64,000 bases of DNA, from positions 3,983,001-4,047,000 of the forward strand of contig JAITYX010000030.1 in NCBI GenBank assembly GCA_021018815.1, given 5' to 3'. A model generated the notes under the pieces. That model was given only the letters and a program-made list of their open reading frames with translations, searched no databases and had not been told where the DNA came from. This document shows positions 38,459 through 57,215 of this stretch, piece by piece (within the stretch, counting starts at the first letter, position 1; every line of letters starts with the position of its first letter). The position numbers and the translations under genes were made by a program. This DNA comes from Talinum fruticosum. Lineage: Eukaryota > Streptophyta > Magnoliopsida > Caryophyllales > Talinaceae.

Positions 38459-38589
38459 CACAAAATAATTACCGATCAGGTCTTAGCCTTATAGTACGCT
38501 ACAGATAGATAGATAGATAGGTAGGTAGATATAGATAGATAGATAGAGAGAGAGAGAGACTGAGAGAGAGAGAGTGAGGGGGGTTACCT

Positions 38590-38669
38590 TTGCTTGATTT
38601 ACAAGTGAGTGCAATGCGCTAGAGCTGCTTGGTGTGAGGACCTTGTCGCTTCATCACAATCCTTTTATA
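38590..38669 (-). promoter_or_regulatory. Promoter and 5'UTR exon of jasmonate-induced-like copy 1, separated from its ATG by the copia insertion
   Basis: On the minus strand a TATA box (GCTATAAAAGG, 38663-38669 core) is followed by a short leader and a donor AAAG|GTAACC at about 38590. In the copy at 46.8-47.1 kb the same leader and donor are joined, after a roughly 165-bp intron, to the ATG exon through an acceptor ACGTGCAG. Here the intron has grown by about 8 kb. GATA and GA microsatellites occupy 38500-38565. Confidence 0.65.
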
Positions 38670-40476
38670 GCACCCTGATTATCTGCTGTAGCAATGAACA
38701 CAACGCCTAACTCCTTGATTATTCCTATCTCATCTCGAATCTTGATCATATCATGGGCCATATTTCTCATCTTTTCTTCAAGATCATCACTACTGTTAAA
38801 AGTAGCATCAAATTAATAGTTACCTACCACTGCTATAGATTAAATTCATCAAAACCTGCAAAATAAAAACATTATTTTAAAAAATATAATTATATAAAAA
38901 ATAAATAAATAAAATTGAGCTCAATTCGAATTTTAAATAGGATCGTCTCCCATCATTGTTAAAAGATATATTGAGAGGACATAAAATTCTCACAACACCA
39001 CCATCTTTGGGTTTTTTGTAATTGATTATCTTATTTTACTTTGGCATCCAAATCAGATTATGAAATTTACCCACTAAAGGCGAAAACAACTAAACAAGAA
39101 AAATGCATATAGGCCACTATAAAGTATGTGGGGCATTACTTAATTCAATTCATAAAACTTTTTGTTATTGATAAACAACTAATTTGGAAATTTGTTTATG
39201 TTAATTTTTATACTCTCATTACTATACCCTCCACAAAAAGGGAAAAAAAAACCCAAAGTAGTCCTTTCGATCCTCTATAATTATGTGCAAATGGAATTAA
39301 TATTTGTCACTTTATAATTTTAACGATATATTAGTGACTAACTTATCAATTACTCTTTCTGTTTCACAATTTAACTAACTTTTCTTATTTTATAATAGTT
39401 GTCACTTAATAATTTCAATAACATATTAATTACTAGTTTACCTATTTTATCCTTGTTAATTGCCTTGTTCTCTTATTTTTTTGGATTGATTTTCTTCATT
39501 TCCAATTAAATATAGGGGCAACTTGGTTGTCTTTTAACTCAAAATTTGTCATGAATTTTATGTTTCCTTGGTATGACCGCATAACCTTAAAACGACATGT
39601 ATTTTAAAACGGATGGGGTGTGTTCTTGTTCATTGCTTTTTTTCCCTTTTTTTATTGATTTTTTTTTCATTTCTAATAAACCCATTGGGCCACTTAGTTT
39701 ATTAATTCAAATTTTATGGATAAATTTTGTATTTTTTAATATTTTCTCACAATATTGTGAGACGAGGGAGTATTTTCAAAAAAAATTTCTCATTGGAGTA
39801 TTATATTCCCTTGGAAACCACAAAATGAAATACATGTGTCTAATTATAGATCATGCAAAAGGCAAAAAAAGAAAAAGAAAAAGAAAAAAACTCAATTCTC
39901 AAAACCTTATAAAAGCAAAACATGCACGTATATGAAATGTTAGCAAGTGTAGTCTCGAAATGATTTTTAAAAATTTAATAGTTTTTAGAATAAATTTTAT
40001 CTCTACCCGTAAGTGTAAAAGTTACCTATGGAAATACACAGACCAAAATGTTCAAAATGACTGATGTTCGATTAGCAAATGTTTGTTACAAAATAGGAAG
40101 AAGTGGAATAAAATGAAGAAAATTTCTAAAAGTAAAAAATCAAATATTCAAACATCCAAAAATGAAATCTAATTTGAAAAAAAAAAAGAAGGAAAGAGAA
40201 TCGTTCATCCGAAGGCGTAATTTCATTATTGTTGGAAATCAAATCCGAAATCCTCGCAACATCTCCTATTTATACTTTTTTTTTCCGGGTAATAATAAGT
40301 AGATTTTATTATGACCTCAAAATAGAAACACATTTTGGTTTATTGTAAAACTTGAAGGGAGATAAAAATCAAGCCTTCAAGTTGAAAAGAGAATCCAAAT
40401 TTGTTTTGTAAAAACTATTGTTTGTAGTTTGTCCTAATAAAGGTCAGGCTCATATCAATTAGTCATATACATTTCT
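38670..40476. other. Duplicated non-coding upstream flank of jasmonate-induced-like copy 1
   Basis: No gene seen. The segment is homologous in blocks to 47060-47180 and 48549-49640 (for example AAAAATGCATATAGGCCAC at 39100 against AAAAATGCATATATGCCAC at 49030), showing that the duplication unit reaches well upstream of the gene. Confidence 0.7.
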
Positions 40477-41858
40477 CATTACTATAAGAAGCATCTTTTA
40501 TTTCGGTTTAGATGATCTTCTATTATAGTTGGAAGGCGTAGTCTATGTGCGTATAATACTAGCTATATATTTTTTACTATGATTTAAAACTGTAGTAAAA
40601 ACCTATTACTACTTGTTCTTGGACGAACCGTAGTAAAAGTCTTAGCTAAACAAGTCTTTTACTACAGTTCTTTTGATGAAGTGTAATAAAAGGCTTGTTT
40701 GACCAAGTCTTTTACTAATGTTTATCCAAAAATTGTAATAAAAACCACCCCCTCTAAAGAGAAGTTTCTATTCAAACAACACATCCCCAAATTTTCAAAA
40801 CAGTATAATTTTCTTCAAAAATTTATAACACAAAATCTACTAATCCAAAATTCACCAAAAATAATAAAAAATTACCATAAATTCATATAAATTTTCAGCA
40901 AAAATTTCAGAAATTTTGAACTAACCATAGAGTCACTAAAATTCAAACAATGAGAAAAAACGAAAAAATCAAACTTAAAAATGCTACATAGGGTATTGTA
41001 ATTCAACTCAAGATAAATTTATCACAATCCCAAAACATGCAGCTCAAGATCTAGGAGAATAAAACAAAAAAATGCTACATATGGTATTCAATTGGACAGA
41101 CCACCGTGCAATACCTTTGGAGACAATCAGACAAGCAATAAAAAATTTAAAAATTTAAACATAGAAGAAAGAGGACCTGCAATGGGCAACAATGGATGCC
41201 AAACCATTAGTGCAGAATCAAGACCTTAAAATTCTTAAACTTCTTTGCAATTAACTCAAGTCCCCTCATCCCTCTTCTCCTTCAACCACGAACTCAATGT
41301 CGATACCGATAACAAGCCAAATTTGAAATAAGAGGTAAAAAATAGAAGCTTGAATATCGTCAACAAAAGGTAGAATCAAAACCCTAGAAAAAGATAAAAT
41401 TTAATCAGTAAAGAAATTGGAAGAAATCAACGACTGAAATAGATGTCGATGGCGATATCTCGGGTCCATAATTCGATTTTCTCTTTTGACAATAATTACA
41501 TCAATTGAAGAAAGAAATTAGAAATACATCTCCCATCAACTTATGAAAGAGGTTAAGAAATTTATGACATAAAATCTTAGAGATTTGAGAAGAAAAACGT
41601 AAACAAAATTAAGAGATATCCATAGAAAATTATCATTGCCAAAGCAAGAATGAAAAATACCGATGACTCTTCCTCATTCTCGGAGTCGATATTTAAAGTC
41701 AAATCTAAATTGATATACTTGGTAAAAAGGCTTATAAGGATGGAGAAGATGAAGATGGATATGATGAGTTAGATTGAGAGGGATGAGGATGGAGGTGGAG
41801 AAGAAGAGGAGTGCAAGATGAAATGTAGAGATTTTAAAGAGATAAAGAGGCAAAAAGA
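40477..41858. mobile_element. CACTA-type element A (left part)
   Basis: The left end CATTACTATAAGAAGCATC is a CACTACTATAAAAATGAC-like terminus. It is followed by subterminal repeats of the type TTTACTACGGTTC / GAACCGTAGTAAA (40580-40740). The interior is non-coding with one stretch (ACCACGAACTCAATGTCGATACCG near 41285) also found in element B. Its right part appears to continue after the nested element B, where a last TATTACTACGGTTGG motif occurs near 43400; no right terminus is recognisable. Confidence 0.6.
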
Positions 41859-42037
41859 CACTAATATAGGGATGACCTTTTACTACAGTTTAAAATGACT
41901 TTTTACTACGATTGTCGGACTTCGTCTATGTGAGCATAGTAATAAGTAAATATCTTTTACTATGATTCAAAATCATAGTAAAATAAAACATACTACTACG
42001 GTGGGACTAAGCTGTAGTGAAACGCCTAGTCAAACAA

Positions 42038-42132
42038 GCCTTTGACTATTATCCATCCAAAGAACCAGTAGTAAAAGGCTTGGTCAAACAAGCCTTTTAC
42101 TACGGTTCTTTGGATGGATAATAGTCAAAGGC
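42038..42132. repeat. Perfect nested hairpin within CACTA element B
   Basis: Arms 42038-42066 and 42104-42132 are perfect 29-bp inverted repeats (GCCTTTGACTATTATCC... / ...GGATAATAGTCAAAGGC). The 37-bp loop is itself an inverted repeat (GTAGTAAAAGGCTT / AAGCCTTTTACTAC). Confidence 0.9.
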
Positions 42133-42583
42133 TTATTTGACCAAGCCTTTACTATGGTTCGTCCAAAGAACCATAGTAAAACCCATCCACCTCCCTAAAT
42201 AGAAGTTTATGCTCAAATAACAAAAATTGTCCCTAAGTTCATATTAGACTGCGAAATCAAGCTCAAATTTGAACACTAGAATAGATTTGGATCTGGATGA
42301 AGAACATAATCAAACTCAATTGAAATTTTGAGATCTAAAACATAAAGTTGAAGAAGAGAGAGAAGAAAAAGGAATATAAAAAAGTAAGCCAGATCCGAAA
42401 AGCTAAAAGTCGATGAGAAGAACGAGAGTTTAGCCACGAACTCGATGTTGATGCCGATGGCGATAACATCTAAACGTACATATCTCACGAGAACCCAAAC
42501 ACGAAAAGAAAAAAACAAAAACCCTAAACTCCAAAAATGAAGAATTACGGAAAAAAAAAGAAATTGAAGGAAAAAGAAGAAAC

Positions 42584-42832
42584 CTTGGGCACCATCTTCC
42601 TTGTCGTCATCCTCATCATCTTCATCATCTTTATTGTCATCCTCGTGTTCCTCCTCTTTGACATCTTCGACAACGACCGCCTCCTTTTGCTGCTCCTAAT
42701 CGAATTCCAACCAAATTTTAGTTTACAAAAAACACCATAAAAAAGAAATAAAAAGAGGAAGAAAAGGGAGAAAAGTACCTCTTCTTGGATCGGAACTTGT
42801 TGCTACTCTTCTTCGGCGATGAGGCCTGGCAT
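42584..42832 (-). pseudogene. Probable captured 5' fragment of a NAC-alpha (nascent polypeptide-associated complex subunit alpha) gene
   Basis: On the minus strand 42832-42779 reads MPGLIAEEE, stop, QQVPIQEE and ends at a donor (GAAGAG|GTAC). After an acceptor (GAGCAG|) 42689-42584 reads QKEAVVVEDVKEEEH followed by an acidic Asp/Glu/Lys run and DGAQG, then a donor (CCCAAG|GTTT). Plant NAC-alpha proteins begin with a similar short Glu-rich segment, a VVEDVK-type motif and a long acidic stretch. Splice sites are kept, so the fragment looks copied from genomic DNA. The in-frame TAG makes it non-functional. The acidic run limits certainty; other acidic proteins are possible. Confidence 0.45.
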
Positions 42833-43451
42833 GGTGGTTAAGATTTTCCAGAAGAGGAGAAAGAGGAGAGGAAAAGACAACAAATGCGAAGTTAGGAGAG
42901 AGAATTTAATTTAGGGTTTTGAAGTTAGTAAATCTGAAATAAAGATGGGCATTAGTAATAGATGAGAGAATGAAGGAGACCAAAAAGGGAAAGAGTGAGA
43001 GAGAGAGAAAGAGCGAGAGAGAGAGAGAGTTGAACCCCTAAAAATGTGATAGACTTTTTACTACGGTTCAAGGAAAGAACCGTAATAATAGATAATACCT
43101 ATTACTACGGTTCTTTCATCGAACCGTAGTAAAAAGTCTAACGGTCAATGAAAGAACCATAGTAATAGATAATACCTACTGCTACGATTCTTCCAGTGAA
43201 CCGTAGTAAAAAGTCGATGACTGACCTATTACTACAGTTCAATTAAAGAACCGTATTAATAGGTGAATTTTATTTACAAAAATGCGACTGCCTTATTTTT
43301 TAATAAGGTTTTTGTTTTTAACCATTGTAAAGGCCCGTAATAAAAGTCATTTTTATAGTAGTGAGAGAGACCTGAAAAATAGGATAAAACTAAAATCTAT
43401 TACTACGGTTGGTCAATCCAACTCGTAGGAATATGTCCTTTGCTTAGCCCA

Positions 43452-44185
43452 TTATCGTGGTTTTTCCTTAGAATCCAAATGATAGAGTGGTTGGCTTCCT
43501 GAACTTCCTTGCAGTCCCTTTAATTCCAAAAAGGTTCTCAATTTGTAGTTGATATCTATATGCTTGAAGGACTGAATAGAGTAGTTGTTGATTGACTTGT
43601 TATTGGCGAACAGGTGCTCATGAGTCTCATTTTCAATCCTACATTGTTGACAAGTAAGGTCACTAATCTGCACATTAAATTTTGAGAGCCTATCTTGGAG
43701 TGCGAGCCTGGCTCTCCATAAACAAAATGCGGTGCTTTGGTATATATTAAGGGCATGTTCGATTTTACATGAAAAGCATAATCTATTTACGTTTTATGTT
43801 CTTTAATGTTCGTTTATGTTCTTTTATGTTCGTTTATGTTTGGTTCTTATTTAAGAACTCATTTCTGCTTCGTTTATGTTCGTTTTTTGTTTGTTTATAC
43901 TCGTTTCTACTCTTTTATGTTTATTTATATTCATTTTTATTTATGTTTCTGTTTATGCGTGTTTTGTATGTAAGTTTAAACAGGCCCTACATCTGCCCCA
44001 TATAATTGTAGTTTCACCATAATTATGATGTATACCAAGGAGCCATTTGTAGCCATTAGTAATAGAGTATTGCCCGGTAGTACTTGCATTCCATTGCTCA
44101 CCATTATAACCAAGGATGAATGTGGCCCTCAGATTTAAAAACCTCTTCCAATACCAGGCTAAGCCATTACTTTTTTACAAGGATA
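43452..44185 (-). mobile_element. LINE relic, RT C-terminus and zinc-binding (zf-RVT) domain
   Basis: On the minus strand the upper part (about 44185-43990) reads NGLAWYWKRFLNLRATF, QWNASTTGQYSITNGYKWLL and YGETTIIWGR. The lower part (about 43750-43452) reads FCLWRARLALQDRLSKFNVQ then CQQCRIENETHEHLF. This is the order in plant L1-type LINEs: S.T.GYKWLL, then the zinc-binding LWR..L.T.DRL..F, C..C, E..EHLFF. The two pieces are separated by the 43750-43988 insertion. Stops and frame changes show that it is dead. Confidence 0.7.
43750..43988. mobile_element. MITE-like insertion with TTCGTTTATGTT minisatellite interior
   Basis: It splits the LINE relic. The left end AGGGCATGTTCGATTT and the right end read inward AGGGCCTGTTTAAAC are imperfect inverted repeats of a type common in hAT MITEs. 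The interior (43786-43960) is a degenerate tandem array of CGTTTATGTT units. No target duplication is visible, so the assignment is tentative. Confidence 0.45.
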
Positions 44186-44212
44186 GATGTAAGCCACGTA
44201 ATGCCATCTCAT

Positions 44213-44345
44213 GGGTAACTCCAGTTTGGCTTGAAGGTCCAAGGGGATAGGAATATCAAGTCCAAACTTATAGCACAAGTCTACCACACACCCAACCATT
44301 TGCCTAACTTGCAATCAAATTATCTTCCTCAAGGTTAATCCTATT
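44213..44345 (-). repeat. Dispersed SINE-like repeat, copy b
   Basis: It parallels 28255-28380 block by block (GTTTGGCTTGAAGG, GGATAGG, CTCAAGGTT). The class is uncertain. Confidence 0.35.
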
Positions 44346-44450
44346 GAAAAGATGTGTCATACGCGTAATTTTATAAATATAAAAAATTATAGATAAAATG
44401 GTGGTTTTATATAATTTCGAAATTGTAATACAATTCTACATCATACCATT

Positions 44451-46094
44451 TACTTGCTACAGGAACCACTTTTAACACGGTTCCGAAACACCTTTTACTA
44501 TGGTTATCCGGCGTCGTATATATGGCCGTAATTATAGATGAACATCTTTTACTACGGTTTAAAACCGTAGTAAAAGACAACCTATTACTATGGTTCTATA
44601 AAAGAACCGTAGTAATAGGTAGGTATTATTACGGTTCTCGAGAAAGAACCGTAATAATAGGTATATCTATTACTATAGTTCTTTCTCCGAACCGTAATAA
44701 TAGTTACAATTATTAAAAAAATGTACTCAAAGAGAGAGACACACACACATCCAAATTTGTCGAGAGATACACAAAATTAGGAATAAAAAATTTCGAGTGC
44801 CATACATTATTTGCAACACGAATTACGATTTGCGAGGAACTGCAACCCTAAGTCTTGTGATTCGGATAAAAGAAAAACAAACAAATCCAAATTTGTGTAT
44901 TCGCACAACAAATTAAAGTTCTCAAAAAAAAAATGAAGCCTTACACCGAATGTAGATGGGTCGTCACTGTGAACGTTCTTGAGAAACTAGCCTTTCCTTT
45001 ATCATCATCGAATCTATGAAGTCTTGCATCGACGTCCCCATACAATTCGCCTATCCCCAAATCACATCAACCCAATCCACCATCAATTGTAGAAATTGAA
45101 TAAAGAGAGCGAAAGAGAGAAATTTGCAATGAAAAGGACGGGATCGGTGGTCTTGGATCGAACAGGGGCATTGATGACATCTTCAATCTTCGAGCAAGCA
45201 TATGCTTGTCCATATACTCCTACACCGACATTTTCTCTCTCCTCTTTCTCGAAGGAAGGAAGTTTGGGGACATATCTAAAAGAAAAACTACATTTAATCA
45301 AACACTTTCCTCACTGGCTCTAACCACAAAAAAAAAAAAAATCATAGAAAATTGAATTAAATACCCTTAGAGACCTATTCCAAAAGTGGATTTGAAAAGC
45401 GGTACTAATGGCGTCGAGGGTTCCCGACCAATACCTTTCTTTCCAAAAGCGGGACCAATAAACCCTAACTTTCGCGGGGACAAATCTGAAAGAAAAACTA
45501 CGAGAGAAAGAGAGTTAGAAAGGAGAGAGACGAAGAAAGTTAGAGAGACGAAAAACAGGGAGGAACCTACGGCGAGCGACATTGATGGGAGGAAGGCCGT
45601 ATCCGACGATCCGGCGAGTGGCGGTGTGGGGAAAGGGAGGTGAGGCGATGGAGACGAACCAAGGACTCGGGGAGAGAGGAGAGAGGAGAAAGGAGATAAA
45701 TGGAGAAGGTTGGGGATAAAATGAGGAGAAGAGAATGAAGAAGATGAGGAGCCTAAGAAGAGAGAATTACTACGCGGTTGGATGTGAGTTTTTGAGGAGA
45801 GAGAGGGAGCAGAAGTGGGGCAACAATAAAAGGTTGAAAGGAGTACATTTTACTACTTGTTCAATGAAAGACCTGTAGTAATGAAGACACCTATTATTAC
45901 GATTTTTTTATTGAACCGTAGTAAAAGGTCGAGATATGATTTATTACTATGATTCAATGAAAGAACCGTAGTAATAAGTGTAACAAAGGACCGTTTATTT
46001 ACAAGAATACCATCGCCTCATTTTTTTATTATAACGGTTTTTGTTTTTAACCGTCATAAAGTGCCCCGTAAAAAAAGTCATATCCGTAGTAGTG
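44451..46094. mobile_element. CACTA-type element C (1644 bp)
   Basis: The right end, read inward, is CACTACTACGGATATGAC. The left end (TACTTGCTACAGGAACC) is a mutated counterpart followed by ACTTTTAACACGG. The 3-bp repeat ATT flanks it (44448-44450 and 46095-46097). Dense GAACCGTAGTAATAG / CTATTACTACGGTTC subterminal repeats occupy 44490-44705 and 45845-46090. No transposase. Interior ORFs (45083-45643) are not recognised. They may include captured sequence, but I cannot identify a source. Confidence 0.75.
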
Positions 46095-46423
46095 ATTCTT
46101 TTTTAATCTATTGCATAATATAGTGATTTTTACATTTAAAAAACACTTAAAATATATCTTTATATAAGATATATATCATTTTATTAATTTAAACTTAAGG
46201 ATCTAGGAGTTGAGTTATGCATCTTCTATTAGAATTTAAATCTTTTTCCTTGTAAGAACGTAAAAATGAAATATAGAGTAATAAATTAATAATTAAGGAG
46301 TTATAAATAGTTGTTTAAAATTTTGTGATCTTTACCATGCACCTTTATGCTTGTCCATATACTCATAGATCTCAATTATATATGGGTGAAAATTAAAGGA
46401 CAATGACGATATGGTATAAATAC

Positions 46424-46794
46424 CTTGTTGGAAGTATCGTCTCCTTTAGGAGCGTACCAAGCTAGGAGCATTCCATAATATGAGCCTTCAACAGTTTTGA
46501 GTACACAACTGCACCCTCATCAGCATCACCAAATGGAGCAGAGTGGACAAACGGACCGAGACCCTTGTCGATGATGAGCTTAGGGTAGTCGATCATGACT
46601 TTCCCAGACCAGTTATGACTGTCGTAATAAACAAGGTTCGTGTTTGTAGAGTTTTGGATGGTGCCTGATGTGTTACGCTGTGTGGCCGCAGAAGGCTGAT
46701 GCTTCTCGAGGTAGCTCTGTGCCTGCTTCATCAACCCATTCAAGGCCGCCTCGTTTGTAACTTCAACGCTTTTAGCGGCTTTAAGGCTTGCCAT
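46424..46794 (-). pseudogene. Jasmonate-induced 23-kDa protein-like gene (copy 2), lacks last exon
   Basis: Exon 1 begins MASLKAAKSVEVTNEAALNG and is open through YYDSHNWSGKVMIDYPKLII and LGPFVHSAPFGDADEGAVVY. After VVYS the frame shifts by one base; in the next frame GSYYGMLLAWYAP and the donor (AACAAG|GTATTT, 46424) follow. Exon 2 is absent: downstream sequence jumps from intron (AATTAAAGGACAATGAC) straight into 3' flank at GATCT near 46368. A 5'UTR exon ends at donor 46992 and joins an acceptor at 46827. Its TATA position reads TGTAAAAGG, a weakened form of the box in copy 1. Confidence 0.78.
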
Positions 46795-47183
46795 CTTTCA
46801 ATTCGTACGTACGTAGCTCCTTATTGTCTGCACGTACCCAATGCACACATGTATGTTATATCAACTTTACTTTCATACACAAAATAATTACCGGTGAGGT
46901 GTTAACCTAATAATTATATAGTACACGCTACACAAACAGATAGAGAGAGAGAGAGACAGGAGAGAGAGAGAGACAGAGAGAGGGGGGTTACCTTAGCTTG
47001 ATCTACGAGTGAGAGTGCAATGCGCTAGAGCTGCTTGGTGTGAGGACCTCGTCGCTTCATCGCTATCCTTTTACAGCACCTTAATTATCGCAGTGAACAG
47101 GATGCCTAACCTTGATTATTCCTTTGTCATCTCGAATCTTGATCATATCATGGACCATATCTTATCTTCTGTTCAAGATCATT

Positions 47184-48548
47184 TTTTTCATAGAACTTTC
47201 ATTAATAAAAAGTAATATGATATTTTTAAAAATTATTTTTAAATAAGAATAAATCTAAAATATCAAAACACGGATCTCTATATCGACAAAAGTAATGGTT
47301 AATAGACCTTCATTTGACTCTATATTTGCAGCATCAATCGACCATAAACCGTATTCTTCAACTTCAATATGTTTTCTCTAAACATCAGCGAGTTATAGTA
47401 TAACTTTATACGATAGATCTTGGTGTGATATAATAGATCCACCCTAAAGAAAATATCACTTTGATTGAGTCATATGAAATTCCATTGTTAAATCATTTCC
47501 AATTAAAATTAATGAAACTAATTGATAAAAATATCAAAAATATAACTTCCAATCGAATCAACAACCCTAATAAAACTTGCACGTATTAACAAGAAAGATA
47601 ACTCATACAAAGGCAATAAATAAAACTCTCACAAGAAGAACCGAAACCCTAACTTTCACAAAAAAAAAAAAGGATAGAAACTCAAACTCTCACAAGAAGG
47701 AAAGCAGTGGCGGATCTAAGATTCAAACCAAGTGGTGTCGGGGTTCGAAATAATACTGGTATGATTTCCAAATTTAACATTTAAGATTAGTACTAAAATG
47801 AAATTGAACAATATATTATAATAAGTTGGCAATTAACAACAACTCTCCATATGGACTCATTTCTCGAACTATAATTAAACGAATCACTAAATCATACCCC
47901 TACAAATCACAACTAGCTATATTTACAAGCTATATAATTTTGATTAAAAATTTCAACTTTGAAAGACTAAATAACTTAAGATTTAAAGACCATAATTAAA
48001 TTGAATAAGTTAATCTCTACAAATAAGTGAAAGAGTTATAGATTTATAATGTCTGAGAGGCCATAAAATAGGTGAAAAATAAGTTGTTTAAAAAAGAAGA
48101 AGAAGTTTTCAAACCAAAAAAAAAAAAAAAAAAAAGAAGAAGAAGAAGACCAAAATAAGTGTTGATAAAAGTAAACTAACTTTTATGATATTTGATAATG
48201 TCAATAACTATATCACATTTATTGACAGATTAATTTTTTACAAGGACGAATTTGTTACCCGAAGCGAGTAGTGTCAAATGACACCATTATCTATAATATA
48301 AATTCGCCTTTCAAGGCGAGAAATCAAAATTCTCACGAGAAGGATAAAAAATTTATTAAAAAAAAAACCTTTAGATTTTAATTAGATTGAAAAAATTAAA
48401 ATAAAAGGGACATACTCCTAGCTGTAATTAGGCCAACAACATCCTCAATAACTTAAAAATAATAAATAAATAAATAAATATATAATTAAAATTTAAAAAG
48501 GGAGAGGGCAGAAAAGAGATGGAAAAGGGAGGGGAGTGTCACTTCATC
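47184..48548. mobile_element. Insertion of about 1.37 kb flanked by a 12-bp direct repeat
   Basis: TTCAAGATCATT occurs at 47172-47183 and 48549-48560. The homologous upstream flank of copy 1 (about 38776) has TTCAAGATCATC once, with no insert. The insert is AT-rich, begins with a T-run and has no recognised coding sequence. It includes CAGTGGCGGATC at 47705, reminiscent of the hAT MITE ends elsewhere in the window. The element class is unknown. Confidence 0.55.
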
Positions 48549-48560
48549 TTCAAGATCATT

Positions 48561-57115
<8,555 letters not shown>

Positions 57116-57215
57116 ACTTCTAAACAATTTTGGAAGCCTCATTCATCTGCCTAGTCTTGTGTACCTTTTTGTATCTTTGCCCTTGAAACCTGAAAGATTT
57201 TGCTCCCTTTTCTGA

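Larger units (their letters stand above)
41859..43363. mobile_element. CACTA-type element B (1505 bp), nested in A
   Basis: The left end is CACTAATATAGGGATGAC. The right end, read inward on the other strand, is CACTACTATAAAAATGAC. The 3-bp direct repeat AGA (41856-41858 and 43364-43366) matches the CACTA target-site length. Arrays of TTACTACGGTTC / GAACCGTAGTAA motifs lie inside both ends. It encodes no transposase, so it is non-autonomous. It carries a possible captured host-gene fragment (42584-42832). Confidence 0.82.
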
